From NCBI GenBank assembly GCA_900155495.1, contig FTLJ01000950.1:1-27965 (forward strand): 27,965 nucleotides of DNA. Direction: 5' to 3'. The stretch comes from Porogramme epimiltina. Its lineage: Eukaryota; Basidiomycota; Agaricomycetes; Polyporales; Polyporaceae. Position numbers and translations under genes: made by a program. Below the pieces are notes generated by a model. The model was given only the letters and a program-made list of their open reading frames with translations. It did not search any database and was not told the DNA's origin. This document shows, piece by piece, positions 18,244 to 27,965 of the stretch (the first letter of the stretch is position 1; the number at the start of each line of letters is the position of its first letter).

Positions 18244-21200
18244 ATGCCACCGATGAACCGCCGCCGAAAGGCGTCCAACGCCCCCAAACCCCCTGCCCAA
18301 CCTGCCCCGCCGCCGGTTCCATCGGCCCCAGCGCCGTCCCCTGCACCCCCTGCTGCGTTGCCCGCGAGAGTCTCGCCTCCTCCAAAGGCCCCTGCGCCTC
18401 CCCAAAATGTGCCTACTTCCTCGAAGTTCATCGCCCAGCCTACTCCGTCCCAACCTAGGCCCGCGCCCGCAACCGCTCGGCCCTCCGTATCGCCTCCGAA
18501 GGCGCCCGCAGTGCAGCCCCCTGCCCCCGTCCCCGCCCCCATTCCGCAGACCTCCAACCAGAAAGCTGTCTTCCCGGGCTTCCACCCCCAGCCTCGTGCG
18601 CCAGCCGCCCCTGCGCAGAAAAAGCCCGTCACCCGCTCAGACCGCGTCCGCACCGAATGGAGAGAGTTTGACCGTACTTGGGTCGCCGTCCACCGGGCAG
18701 AGGTCGGAAAGCAACTGGATCAGCTTCTCGCCGCCGCGCAGAAGAACCCGCTTGTCAAGGGCGCTGCATTTGACCGGGACCGCGATGGTATCATCAACTC
18801 GGTGCGCCGCGATTTCGCTATGTCCGCGCGCGAAGAGTGGGACGGGCGCCTCGCGAAGGCCGGTCTCGAGGCCGAGGACTGGATGGACATGACTCAAGAA
18901 GAGATGTTCGCCGTGGAGGAAGTCCTCGCATGGGATGATTCAGGCGATGCTCCCTCTCCTGCGCCCTCACCTGCCGCAGTGCCTGTCGCTGTCAGTCTCT
19001 CCGGGAGGACCGCCGTGGAGCCAGAACAGGCACCCCTCAACGCCGCGAAAGCGTTCGCCGCGCGCTCAGCCCAGGCTGCCCAATCAGCGGCCGCTCAAAA
19101 GGGAAAGGCCACAGCGCAATCCCAGTCCGCGTGGAATTCGTGGGCACCAGGCCCTCGACATGTGACCGTCACCGAGGTGCCTGAAGAGCAACCGGTACGT
19201 ACATGCGATAAGCCACGAGACGTGAGTCGCTGAACGATTTCACAGAAACCCACCTCTGCATGGGGTGCGCCCAAGAATGGTTCGATCCTGGAGGAGGTCC
19301 GCGCACCCTCCCGAGCGGATTTCGCACCACCCATGCCTCCGCAACCTGCTCATCCTATCATGCACGCTCCTCAGCATTCCGCTCCGAAGGCTCAACGTTC
19401 CGCCTCTCCGCCGGCCGCTCCGGCCCTCACTCAGGCCACTCACGGTCTGCTCACGTACCCGGTCCCGATATCGCTCACCATGACCTCTCTAAACCCCGCT
19501 GCCTCCGCCGATGCTGCCCTCTCGAAGATCGTCGATAACCTCTTCGCGACCTCCATCCGGCAGTTTCATGAGAAGGCGGGTGAGGCGGACGCGGAGCTAG
19601 CGCGGCAGCTCCGCAAACCCATGCCGGTCAACGAGCGCGAGTGGCTCATTCGCGCGCACACAGTGCTGATGGAGCAGACCGCACGCGACATCGTCCAACG
19701 CCGGGATGCCCTTCTTGCCGACCAACTCCGCAAACGAGGCCTGGACGATAGCAGCAGCAGAAACGGCGGCGGTCCGATGCCGATGCCTGCGAAATCTACG
19801 GCGCCTTCGCAACCTCCCGGCGCGTTCCCCGACGACGACGGCGTGCGCGTTGTTGCAGTACCCGAGCCTGAAGCTGAGCCCGAGTGGAGCCTGGGTTTCG
19901 AGCCGGAGCCTGAGCCGGAACGCGAGCCGGAACCGGACGTCGACGAGGTCATCGAGATCCCGCTGAAGGGCAAAGCTAAGAAGAAGGCGAAGAAGGCTGC
20001 TGAAACAGCTAAGGCGGCGACTAACGGTCGTGCGACCCCGGCGCCCGCTCCTAAGGTGGCGGCTCCCGCTCCGAAGGTTGCCCCCGCTGTAGAGAAGAAG
20101 CCGGCTGCGACCATGTCGGCGTGGGGCACGGCCGCGAAGGTGGCCCCTGCCGCCCCCGTGCGCTCCTCGTCCCCAGCACCTATCACGATCAACACGAAGG
20201 TGGCGCCGACGTCGCTTGGTGCGAAACCTACCGCCGCCGTTGGCAGCTCCAAGGTCGCACCTGCACCTACCACTACCGGACGCGGCACTCCCATCCCTGC
20301 CGGTATGTCGCCCTGGGAGGCAGCGCAGGCTGCAAAGGCCGCGAAGGCTGCGGGCGCTAACTTCGGCGAAGCCCTAGCCAAGCCGCCTTCACCTCCCATC
20401 GCGCCCGTAAAGCCCCCCTCGCCGCCTAACGGCATGTGGGCTCCGCCTCCGCCCATCGAGACCCGCCGGTCGAGCAGCAAGAACCCATACGCTCCCACAA
20501 GACCGTCGCGTCTAGGCCAGGTCGCCGACCCAGAGCCTCCGTCTCCCGAGCCCCCATCCCCACCCCCAACCCGCGAGCCGACCGGTCAGGACTACGTCGC
20601 GTGGTTCGCAGGCTCGTCGTCCGAAGACGAGGGCGGCGCAGAGCAGGGTCTCAGCGAGGATGAGGACGATGAAGACGAGGACGAAGACGACGCTACTGGC
20701 GCCCAGCAGGCAAGCGGCCTCCGCAGCGGTATCTTTGGAGCGCTCGCGGGCGCGTCGCCGTGGGCCCTCTTCGGCGCAGGCCCAGGCAGCCAGCCGCAGA
20801 AGGAGCGCGGGCGCACGGCGGACCCCGCGCGGGGCCGCGCAACGCCCACCCCCGCCAAGGTCGCCGCCGCGCGCTTCGGCGCCAACCCGATCCCCACCGC
20901 CGCGCCTCCCATGGGCGCCGGCTCGGAGTGGATGCGCTGGGGCGCAGGCGCGCCGACGGGCTTCGGGACGAGCCCGCCCGGGCACGGGTACGCCGCGCCA
21001 GGCTCCGGGTTCGGGATGGGGACGAGCCCGCCTGGGTTCCCGGGCGCGGGCGTCGCGTTTGGCGGGCCGAGCGCTGCGGCGCCGCGCGCGGCGTGGGCCA
21101 TGCCGATGAAGGCGGGGCACGCGCACGGGGAGGACGGCGGGCTCGACATGCTGGACGTGGCCGCGGAGGCGCTGAACCGCGGCGGGCGCGGGGGCGGCGG

Positions 21201-21303
21201 GAACGTCGAGGAGGTGATGGCGATGTACGTCACGGCGCAGCTCGCGCGCGAGTCGGCCGCGACGCCCGTCGGGGGGCGCACGGCGGGCGCGTGGCGGCGG
21301 TGA
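18244..21303 (+). CDS. Large low-complexity protein, 1002 aa, unknown
   Basis: Two exons (18244-19194 and 19246-21303) flank a 51-nt intron with a GTACGT donor and TTTCACAG acceptor; the intron contains an in-frame stop. The product is mostly Pro/Ala/Ser-rich disorder. Two charged segments look folded and helical: about residues 131-235 (RTEWREFDRTWVAVHRAEVG through WMDMTQEEMFAVEEVLAWDD) and about 400-485 (LSKIVDNLFATSIRQFHEKA through ALLADQLRKRGLDD). A lysine-rich patch (KGKAKKKAKKAAE, about residue 560) suggests nuclear import, and an acidic run EDEDDEDEDEDD follows near 790. Repeats of the type APKVA and EPEPEPE occur. The Gly-rich end closes with NVEEVMAMYVTAQLARE. No known domain is recognised; it may be fungus-specific. 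An upstream coding exon (18092-18115 spliced to 18220) could add 16 residues. Confidence 0.85.
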
Positions 21304-22200
21304 GCGCGAGTGCGAGTGAAACGTTGGAAGGTGCGCTGTCGATGTCGATGTTGTGTCTGCGCGGGGCGCGGGTGTTGTGTCGTCTGCTGCTTGCTCTTTT
21401 TTGGCTCTTGGCTCTTGGCTCTGGCTTTCATAGATGCGCTTTCGTGTATCTCTTGCTGCCTTTGCTTGCTCTCTCTCCCTATCCACGTCTATCCGTACAC
21501 TCACCACTGTTATATCTCTCCCACATCTTGGTCTCTCCCTCTTTCCCTCTATCTCTATCCCTATCCGTATACTCGCCATTTCGTTCCTTCTGACCTACCT
21601 GGATGTATTCTACTGGAGTCGCATCACCCGGTCGTTCATACCCTAACGTTATGTATTTATACGTCCCTCTACCTCTCCCTATATCTCCCTACTACTCTCT
21701 TCCTCTCTCTTCCATCTCCCTCCTATTCTCTCCCTCTCTCTTCCATAGACTCTTCCGCGCTCTTCTCATTACACGTACACATGTATATGTAGTATGTATA
21801 CGTACTCACGTCGCAGGCACGCCTTCATGAAGGATCCTTTCTAGTCGCTCCCGCTTCCTTACGCTTTCTACTACTCATGCTTCTACGATTTACCTATTCG
21901 TGCTGTTCGCTTTCAGTAGCTCTCTCCCTCTGTTACGACCACGCTATAAAATGTACATAGCCACGATATTTATACCACATGAGCTCCGTTATCCTACCGC
22001 CCAGTGCTTTTCTGCTCGCGCCTTCACGTCTTTCAACACTGCTACTCGGCCTCCAATTTCGATCTCTTCCTGAACGTCCAAGGCCTCCCATGTTGTCTTC
22101 ACGTGACATTCTACGCGGCCCGTTTGTTTGGTACAGTTATCCGTCCTTGAGCCCGCTCACCCGTTTTTCTGCTATAGGTTCCAGATTTTCCAGGTCCCCG
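21304..22200. other. 3' flank with polypyrimidine tract
   Basis: Roughly 21465-21760 is dominated by C and T on the plus strand, with imperfect TCTCTCCC and CTATCTCTATCC-like units. It includes the probable 3'-UTR and terminator of the large gene. Such tracts can adopt triplex structures and are common in fungal flanks. A TATAAAA occurs at about 21945 and TATAAAG at about 22216, but no gene was found downstream of either. Open frames here are low-complexity and not supported. Confidence 0.5.
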
Positions 22201-25200
22201 TGCCGCGAGCTGCCGCTATAAAGGTACGCGGGTGCCCAGCAAGCGGCCCAGAGGGGCCCACATAACCACATGGGCTCTCGCCCACAGGTGCGCATTCGCT
22301 CCCAGACACATCAGTGATCACGGACATTACATCCCACATGTGGCAGCGACCGAGCCATGACGTCGCACGCCCGCGCAAGGTCGATCCGAGGAAGGATGGG
22401 GAAGGAGGGAAGGGAGGGGGAAAGGAGCGCCATCGCGCCGGGCGGCCGGCAAAGTGTGGACCAACAGCGCGGAAATGAAAAGCCAGGTGTAAGCCTGAAC
22501 GCGATAGATTGGAGCCTCGGCGACGTGATCCCTTTGTTCCAGCGACGGCCGCGCGGCGTTCTATGAACGCGCTTCGCGAGCTGCACGCCGGGAAGACCGG
22601 GGGGGGTGGGCGGAAGGGACGCCGCGCGCGAGCTGCGTGCTGCGTGCCGGCCGCGCGCCCGGGCAGCGAAGGGAGTGCGGCACGGCCCCTTCGCCCTTCG
22701 CTGCGCGAGCGAGGACGCGAAGCTTTGAAAGTTTTGCTGCGAACACGGTGGGACACGGATGGGCTGGGTGTGGACGACCGCGGGCTTACGCGACGGGAAG
22801 GGAGTTGCCGCGCACGGCACGGACAGAGGTAGTCAGCGTGCATCGCGGCTGCTGTGCTGTACCGCGGAGGGGCCAGGACTGGCCATATGCCGGTACGAGC
22901 GCGCGAAAGCGACATTGAATCCCTCTCTCCACACGCAGCGCCCTTCTTCCTGGTTCTCGTTCTTGGGTGAGTACCCGAGGGGTGGGTGGTGCACCGCGCT
23001 GATGTTCTCCTCGCGAAGCCTTCGAATGTGGGCACCGTCCCAATCCCAGTTGCGTGGCCACTGGGGAGTGGCCAGCGCGCCCCCAGCGGCTCGTGTGGCT
23101 CGTGTGGTGCATTTAGCCTTTCGTACTCCCCGGCGGAGGTTCAGCATGACACGACCGCGACGACACCGGCGGCCACACGCAGGCGCGCGGCGGCGCCCCC
23201 CCCCCCTCCTTCTCCTCCCCGCGCCCCGTTGTTGACTGGCGCCGCCCGACGGAGCTCAGGCGACTGCGCAGCGAGCTTCCAGCGCCGCGGGCGGCCTCTC
23301 CCCGAGCGTGGCGGGCGGTACGCGGTGCGCGGGAGAGTGAGCGCGGGAGAGCGAGGGCGAAAGCGAGCGTGCGCGCCGGGCGCGGTGAGTGCCTACAATA
23401 TCTAGATTCTACATAGAGCGCATACATACAGTCCACACGCACGACGCGCCGCTTCTGCGCTTCTCCCCCGCCCCAGGCGGGACCTAGGGGGGCCCGGAAG
23501 CTGATGGGGGCGCGAGGGGCCACCGAGGACGATGACGATGACGACGGCTAAGTAAGGGGGCGCGACGACGACGACGACGATGCGTGCATTGCATCATCAT
23601 CATCCGAGAACCCGTCGAAGCCCAAACCAAGCTGCAAAGGGCTCGCGAGGCCCGACGACGTGCGCCCTGCCTTCCTGCCTTCCCGACCGCGTACACCGCG
23701 CCGGAGGGGGAAAGTGATGCTGATCCACCACCGAGCTCGGGGTGCGCTTTTGGCATGTCCCGCCCGAGGGCGCGTGCACGCGCCCGCTGCGCCGCCTTCG
23801 GTCGGTCGTGCGGCCTTCTTCTGTGCGCTCGAGGCCCGCCCGCGACGCGCTGGGCCCGGGGGCTGAGCATTGCGCTGCGCGCGCTGAGCTATGCCCGACT
23901 CTTGAGATTCAGGATGGATGCGCCCAGCGCGCCCTATACGTTATGTCCGCCCCGGCAGACTAGGCTGCTGCTCGTCGTCATGGCGGGCGCAGGATCAGCG
24001 CGCCACATCACCCACCGCGCACACTTCGAGCACAGTGGCCACACCCGCTCAACCCTGGACGAGAGCACCCTCGTGCAGCAGCGTGCACCGTGCCTCGTCC
24101 GGCCCGCGCGATCAGTATATCCCTCTCGGCGCTGCCACGAGACGGAGGTAAATACTAAATACCGTCCAGGCGCCCCCGCGCTGAATGGGGGCGGGCGGGC
24201 CCTCCGTTAAGCTCGCGGCGCGATCGCCGCGCTCGAACACGGCGAGCGAAGCTCAATGTGCCGGTGGCCAAACCGAACGCGCCTTAATCGCCGTTGAATG
24301 TCGCACGCGGCAGGGGCTGGGGGGCTGGGGGCTGGAGGAGGTGTATGTGTGGGGGGGTGGACGGAAGAAGTGTATATTCGACGGTGGACCGGCGGGGAAC
24401 AAGGGGAAGCCCGTACGCGCACAAGCAGCCTCCCCCATCCATCCTCCCTTCCCGAAAGCCAATCCCCCACGAGAGAGATCCCGAGCCGGCCAGGCCCTCC
24501 CGCTGCGCTGCGCCACCAGTGGAGCGCGGGGAGGGGGCAGAAGTCCAAGGGGGACGCGCGCGCGAGAGGCTCCACTCCCGCGGGCCGCGTGCGCGCGCGC
24601 ACCTCGCCGCACTTACCAATCCCGAACTTCCGCGCGTACGTACCCGACGCGCATTCGCGAAGGCTGCCCGGCGCGGGCACCCCAGCCCAGCGCACCTGCA
24701 GCCCCCGTGCACACTGTGGAGAGAAGGCCGGGAGTAGGTCATGTGCCCGTCACGATGACGGAATGGCCAGCGGGGCGCAGGGCCTCGACCGGATTTGCCG
24801 GATTTTGCGGGCGGGAGCTTGGGGCACCCTGCGGGTGCTGTGCGATGCCCGCGGGAGAGAGGGAAGCTGGAAGTTTGGCCGTGAGCGTTTGCACCGGGAA
24901 GGCAGTAGGTTCTATTACTCACCTGCAGGAGGAGGAGGAATAGATGCGACATGTCAAAGGAGCGTGCGTGGGCTCGCGCGGAACGTCATCCGGACGGGCG
25001 AGAAGCCAGCGTCGCTGACACCGGGCGCCCATTGCCTAACCCGAGCTGCAGCGGCTTCCGGTTTGTAAGTGAGGGGCGGGAGGATAGCAAAAGCTCGCGC
25101 TCGCCGCGCACCCGGACGGCGTCCAGCTATCCGGAGAAACTCCCTCAGTACGTGATGAGGGCGCGCGACGCGCTGAGCAAGCTCGCCGGCCGCACTGCCT

Positions 25201-26590
25201 CTTGAATGGAGGAGGGGGAGGGAAGGCTTCCGCGGGCAATGCGCGGACGGTCGACGCGGAACGCGCCAAGCTCTCTATTTTACGTCCGGCGACTTAGCGT
25301 CGAACGTCCGTCGGAGCCGATACACCACGCGACCCATTATGGCTCTTGAGGCTGTACGCACCCTCGTCCGGTGCCATTAAGTAGCAGGACCTCGAGCGCA
25401 GAACATACGAAAGGACAGCGCGTACGCCCGCACAGCGCGAGTGTCGTCGGAGTCGGACATAAAGCGGGACGGGAGTGGCGCGACGCACTGGCGCGTCGCT
25501 CCAACATACCAATCCACCCCACTCCACACGCGCGGGGATAAGCATCGCAACGAAGTCGGCGCACCACCACGGGAGGCAGTCGTCCCACATGCGGCAGGAT
25601 CGCGCGCGCGCAGGTCGCGTCGCACGATCACTGCCACATCCGGGAGCCTCGCTCGTCCGCCGGATTCGAACGGCACGTGCTACGAACCGCCGAGCGCACT
25701 GGAGAAGCAGCAGTGGAGCCTCTGCCACGGTGCGGGCGCGGTACGCTGTCCGACAAGCCTGCGCCGAAGCCGAGCAGCGCACCCGAGCCTTGGAATATTT
25801 CGTGCCGAGTGCGGGGGGAGAGGAGATGCCATCGGGGCGCACGACATCTCCGTGGACATATCGATCAGGCCTGGAGCGAGAAGAAGGACGCCGGACGGGC
25901 GAGGAGGTAGCGAAGATGTCCGTCGAGAGGAGCCAGGTTATGTCCTTTGAGCGTAAAAACGAGCGCGCGCACTACCTGCCCGCTTGAATGAATCCCGCCC
26001 GGATCGACCGCGCGGGCGCATAGAGGGGGGCGGGCCGGGGCGCAGTGCGAGATTTCCTCGCGCGCGATTTCAATTGCTATGGGTCCAGGATGGTCCCCGC
26101 GGGGCGTAGTGCGCTGCGGCCATCCGGGCTTTGAGAGACGGGGAAGACGCGGGAGCAGAGGGCGGGCGGCGCGAAGCAAGCACGCTTCGTGCCCGGAGTT
26201 TGGATACCCTCGCTATATGGGCCTCCAAGCGGCCCAGGCGCGCACAAAACGCGACCGTCGATCCGCGGTGAGCACGGGCGTGTACGTGTGTCGCGCGAGA
26301 GGAGGGGGCAGAGTGGTTTACTCAGCGCACCAGAACCCCGCGAGAGGCCGGTGGAAGACGACGGGGGAGGTGGGCTATAGCTGGCGCAGCGCGCGCTGCG
26401 CCCGACCGTCTAGGCTGCTCGGCGTCGGGACGCAGCAGCGATGCGCCTGCCAGGACCCCGAGGTGCGCGCGCACCCAATTCCGCCCGCATTTCGGGATGC
26501 CCGTACGGTACATGCCGTGAACCCCCGCAGCTGTCTCCGTACGGGTCGGCGGCGCGTGGGTCGTTCCCTGGCGCACGCCACGTCCATTGG
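22201..26590. other. Very GC-rich block of about 4.4 kb without a clear gene
   Basis: The sequence is strikingly GC- and CpG-rich: the 60-base line at 25561 has 44 G+C. Many frames of 100-290 codons overlap on both strands, which is expected when stop codons are rare, and their translations are Arg/Ala/Pro/Gly-rich without motifs. I could not find consistent exon chains, a tRNA or an rRNA. The block could be an unusual intergenic region, a long promoter region, or a fast-evolving gene invisible to this approach. Confidence 0.5.
23564..23604. repeat. Trinucleotide repeats (GAC)n and (CAT)n
   Basis: Five GAC units plus GAT at 23564-23581 are followed by a short spacer and CATCATCATCATC (23592-23604). 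The GATGC at the end of the first run and GCATC at the start of the second are complementary, so a small hairpin can join the two runs. Another GATGACGATGACGAC stretch lies just upstream near 23531. Confidence 0.85.
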
Positions 26591-26599
26591 CAGTGTCTG

Positions 26600-27190
26600 A
26601 AGTAGAGCAGAAAAAATGTTGACACACCGGTGCTTCCCGTGCCCTCATCGGGCGTTCATTCCCAGTCAAAAACCCGTGGATGAGGATGATTTCATGCGAA
26701 TCGAGGCAGATTGAGGCGGATCAAGGTGGATTCAAACACCGCTGGAAGCCCCTTTAGCGCTTATTTACCGTGTAATTTCTATGACGTCTGTGCTCGAGTC
26801 CAAGACATGTCAGGCAACGTCAACTTTTTTTAACGTCGTGCGCGCGTGCGCCCCTGCCAGACGAGAAAAAATATCACCTGTCCGAAATTTCTTTAAGATG
26901 ATGAAAGATATTTCTTGTACGCGCCTAATGCGCGCGGTACCTAGTGCGCGCGCCTATTGCAGCTGGGCGCGACGCGAGTCGCAGCGCGTCCCCCATTCGC
27001 AGGCACGTGTCGTCACTTACAACGTCGCATCCCTTCACTTACCCGTCTTTACTCTGACATCGCGATACGTCGTTATCAATCTTCTCATCCATCTTGCCCT
27101 CTGCCTCCATCTTCTAGTTTCCTCTCAATTTCTCGACCCCTACCGTTCCCCGCAAAGCGCACAACGTGGTCTTCGTTCAAGGTAAGTACC
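26600..27190 (+). promoter_or_regulatory. Possible promoter and noncoding first exon
   Basis: After the GC-rich block the composition falls. From about 27040 to 27180 the plus strand is CT-rich (CTTCTCATCCATC, CCTCCATCTTCTAG), like the leaders of the other genes. It ends in AAG followed by a perfect GTAAGT donor at 27181. This fits a 5'-UTR exon whose coding exons lie beyond the right edge. No acceptor or coding exon could be located inside the window, so the call is tentative. Confidence 0.3.
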
Positions 27191-27713
27191 ATAAGGCTAT
27201 AATACTATCATCAGACGTGGGATTCTGGCCATGATGCAGCATGGGAGCAGGGCCCCAGGAGTGCAGGGGCGTGTGGGGGCGAAGAGGAGGGGACGTGCGG
27301 GAGGAGGGAGGGCGGTTTGTGGATGCGAGGGGAGGGCTGCTGCGATCACGATGGGTTGGAGGGGTGCGGGCGCAAGGAGATGAATGCGTGACGATGGACA
27401 TGCAATGCGAGGGGTGGAAGCGGAAGTGCTTAAGGGTGAGTGGGTGCGAGGAGTGTGTGGAGAGCCACCAGTCACGGCCGAAATTCAGGGTGAGCACACC
27501 ACTCCTATTGTACGGTCGCCGGACTTATGCGCTCACTGTGTTAAGTGACACAAAGCATGCAAGGCGAGCACAGCGGAGAGGTAAACGGGCTGTTTTATGG
27601 GGATGACAGGGGACAAGGAGACAGGATGGGTGAGCGAGGGCTGGCGTGGGGCGGGCGCGGCGCGGCTGTGGGGGCAGGTGAGGGAGGACGAGGGCTGGCG
27701 CGGGGCGGACGGG

Positions 27714-27715
27714 NN
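27714..27715. other. Two unresolved bases (NN)
   Basis: The two Ns lie at the left border of a G-rich tandem array. They mark an assembly ambiguity, and the true array length may differ from what is shown. Confidence 0.95.
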
Positions 27716-27723
27716 CGGGGCGG

Positions 27724-27833
27724 GGGCGTGCGGGGCGGTGAGGGCGCGCGAGGGCGTGCGGGGCGGTGAGGGCGCGCGAGGGCGTGCACTGGGTCGCGAG
27801 GGCGTGCGCGAGGGCGTGCGCGGGGTCGCGCGC
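27724..27833. repeat. G-rich minisatellite
   Basis: Two identical 28-bp units (27724-27751 and 27752-27779) start with GGGCGTGCGGGGCGG. Shortened versions of 20, 12 and 22 bp follow, all opening with GGGCGTGC. The flanks at 27620-27710 contain related GAGGGCTGGCG blocks. G-runs make secondary structure likely. Minus-strand frames through it give only Arg/Pro/Ala repeats and are not called as genes. Confidence 0.85.
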
Positions 27834-27965
27834 ATTGTAATTACGTGGTACATGCACTGAAATATAGCGTATCAGACGTCTAGCTGCGGGAATCTGTGTG
27901 AATCTATAGGAATCCACCCTGAAGCTGGGCAATCCTGCCTGATACCCTAATTTACCTCCTCTCAA

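Noticed and set aside
19279..19290. GGTTCGATCC, another B-box-like match
   Set aside because: It lies within a well-supported coding exon and has no tRNA fold around it.
19566..21579. Long minus-strand frames (up to 355 codons) opposite the large gene
   Set aside because: They are antisense shadows of a GC-rich coding exon; the plus-strand frame is continuous through both exons and the antisense products show no motifs.
22172..23035. 287-codon minus-strand frame
   Set aside because: Very GC-rich DNA gives long random frames on both strands; the product is Arg/Ser/Pro-rich without domain, and other frames overlap it equally.
24185..25068. Two overlapping plus-strand frames of about 250 codons and equally long antisense frames
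   Set aside because: Equal openness in several frames argues against coding; no motif or splice structure is seen.
25661..25690. B-box-like GTTCGAATCC on the minus strand, possible tRNA
   Set aside because: The flanking bases do not give a standard T-arm with a seven-base loop, and no matching acceptor stem or A box at the right distance could be folded.
17926..25800. Shared CTTGGAATATTTC word at about 17924 and 25789
   Set aside because: The match is only about 13 bases with no extension on either side, so it does not support a repeated element.
27177..27497. 106-codon minus-strand frame near the right end
   Set aside because: The product is low-complexity Pro/Ser/His produced by G-rich repeats, and it overlaps a strong plus-strand splice donor.
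27525..27965. Minus-strand frames through the G-rich array
   Set aside because: They only translate the minisatellite into Arg/Pro/Ala repeats and cross the unresolved NN.

Overview
The window looks like nuclear DNA of a filamentous basidiomycete, probably an Agaricomycete. Coding regions are split by short introns (mostly 37-61 nt) with GTRNGT-type donors and YAG acceptors. Proline/alanine/serine-rich disordered proteins are common, 5' leaders are pyrimidine-rich, and neighbouring genes lie on both strands without operons. I saw no prokaryotic, viral or CRISPR features. Genes were found by splicing frames by hand, so intron positions are predictions.

Left part (1-8.3 kb). A gene on the minus strand runs off the left edge (1-402) and carries an in-frame 24-bp/8-residue repeat. 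About 2.9 kb without a recognisable gene follows. Next is a divergent pair sharing a 137-bp promoter: an unrecognised 200-aa basic protein (minus) and the mitochondrial large-subunit ribosomal protein uL16m/MRPL16 (plus, four exons). A tentative four-exon minus-strand gene (5097-5694) and 1.2 kb of unassigned DNA lead to a four-exon zinc-finger protein (6947-8274).

Middle (8.4-15.6 kb). A six-exon EFM7-type eEF1A N-terminal methyltransferase lies tail-to-tail with the zinc-finger gene. A tentative small minus-strand gene sits at 10.1-10.4 kb. Three plus-strand genes for disordered proteins follow (10970-11461, 13125-14149, 14955-15518). Each appears to have an intron starting 1-26 nt after its stop codon. 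The third carries a SILK-like and an RVxF-like motif, the combination used by protein phosphatase 1 partners.

Right part (15.6-28 kb). About 2.6 kb of weakly coding DNA holds a 33-bp tandem repeat and several strong hairpins. It is followed by a large two-exon gene for a 1002-aa low-complexity protein (18244-21303). A polypyrimidine tract and about 4.4 kb of very GC-rich DNA come next. That block is open in many frames on both strands but holds no convincing gene. The window ends with a possible promoter plus first noncoding exon (donor at 27181), an unresolved NN and a G-rich minisatellite.

The genes do not form one pathway. Two are linked to translation (uL16m and the eEF1A methyltransferase); the rest are regulatory-looking or unrecognised. 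I did not find a clearly new multi-gene system. The best leads are the 3'-UTR introns, the octapeptide repeat genes, the PP1-motif protein and the uL16m divergent partner.
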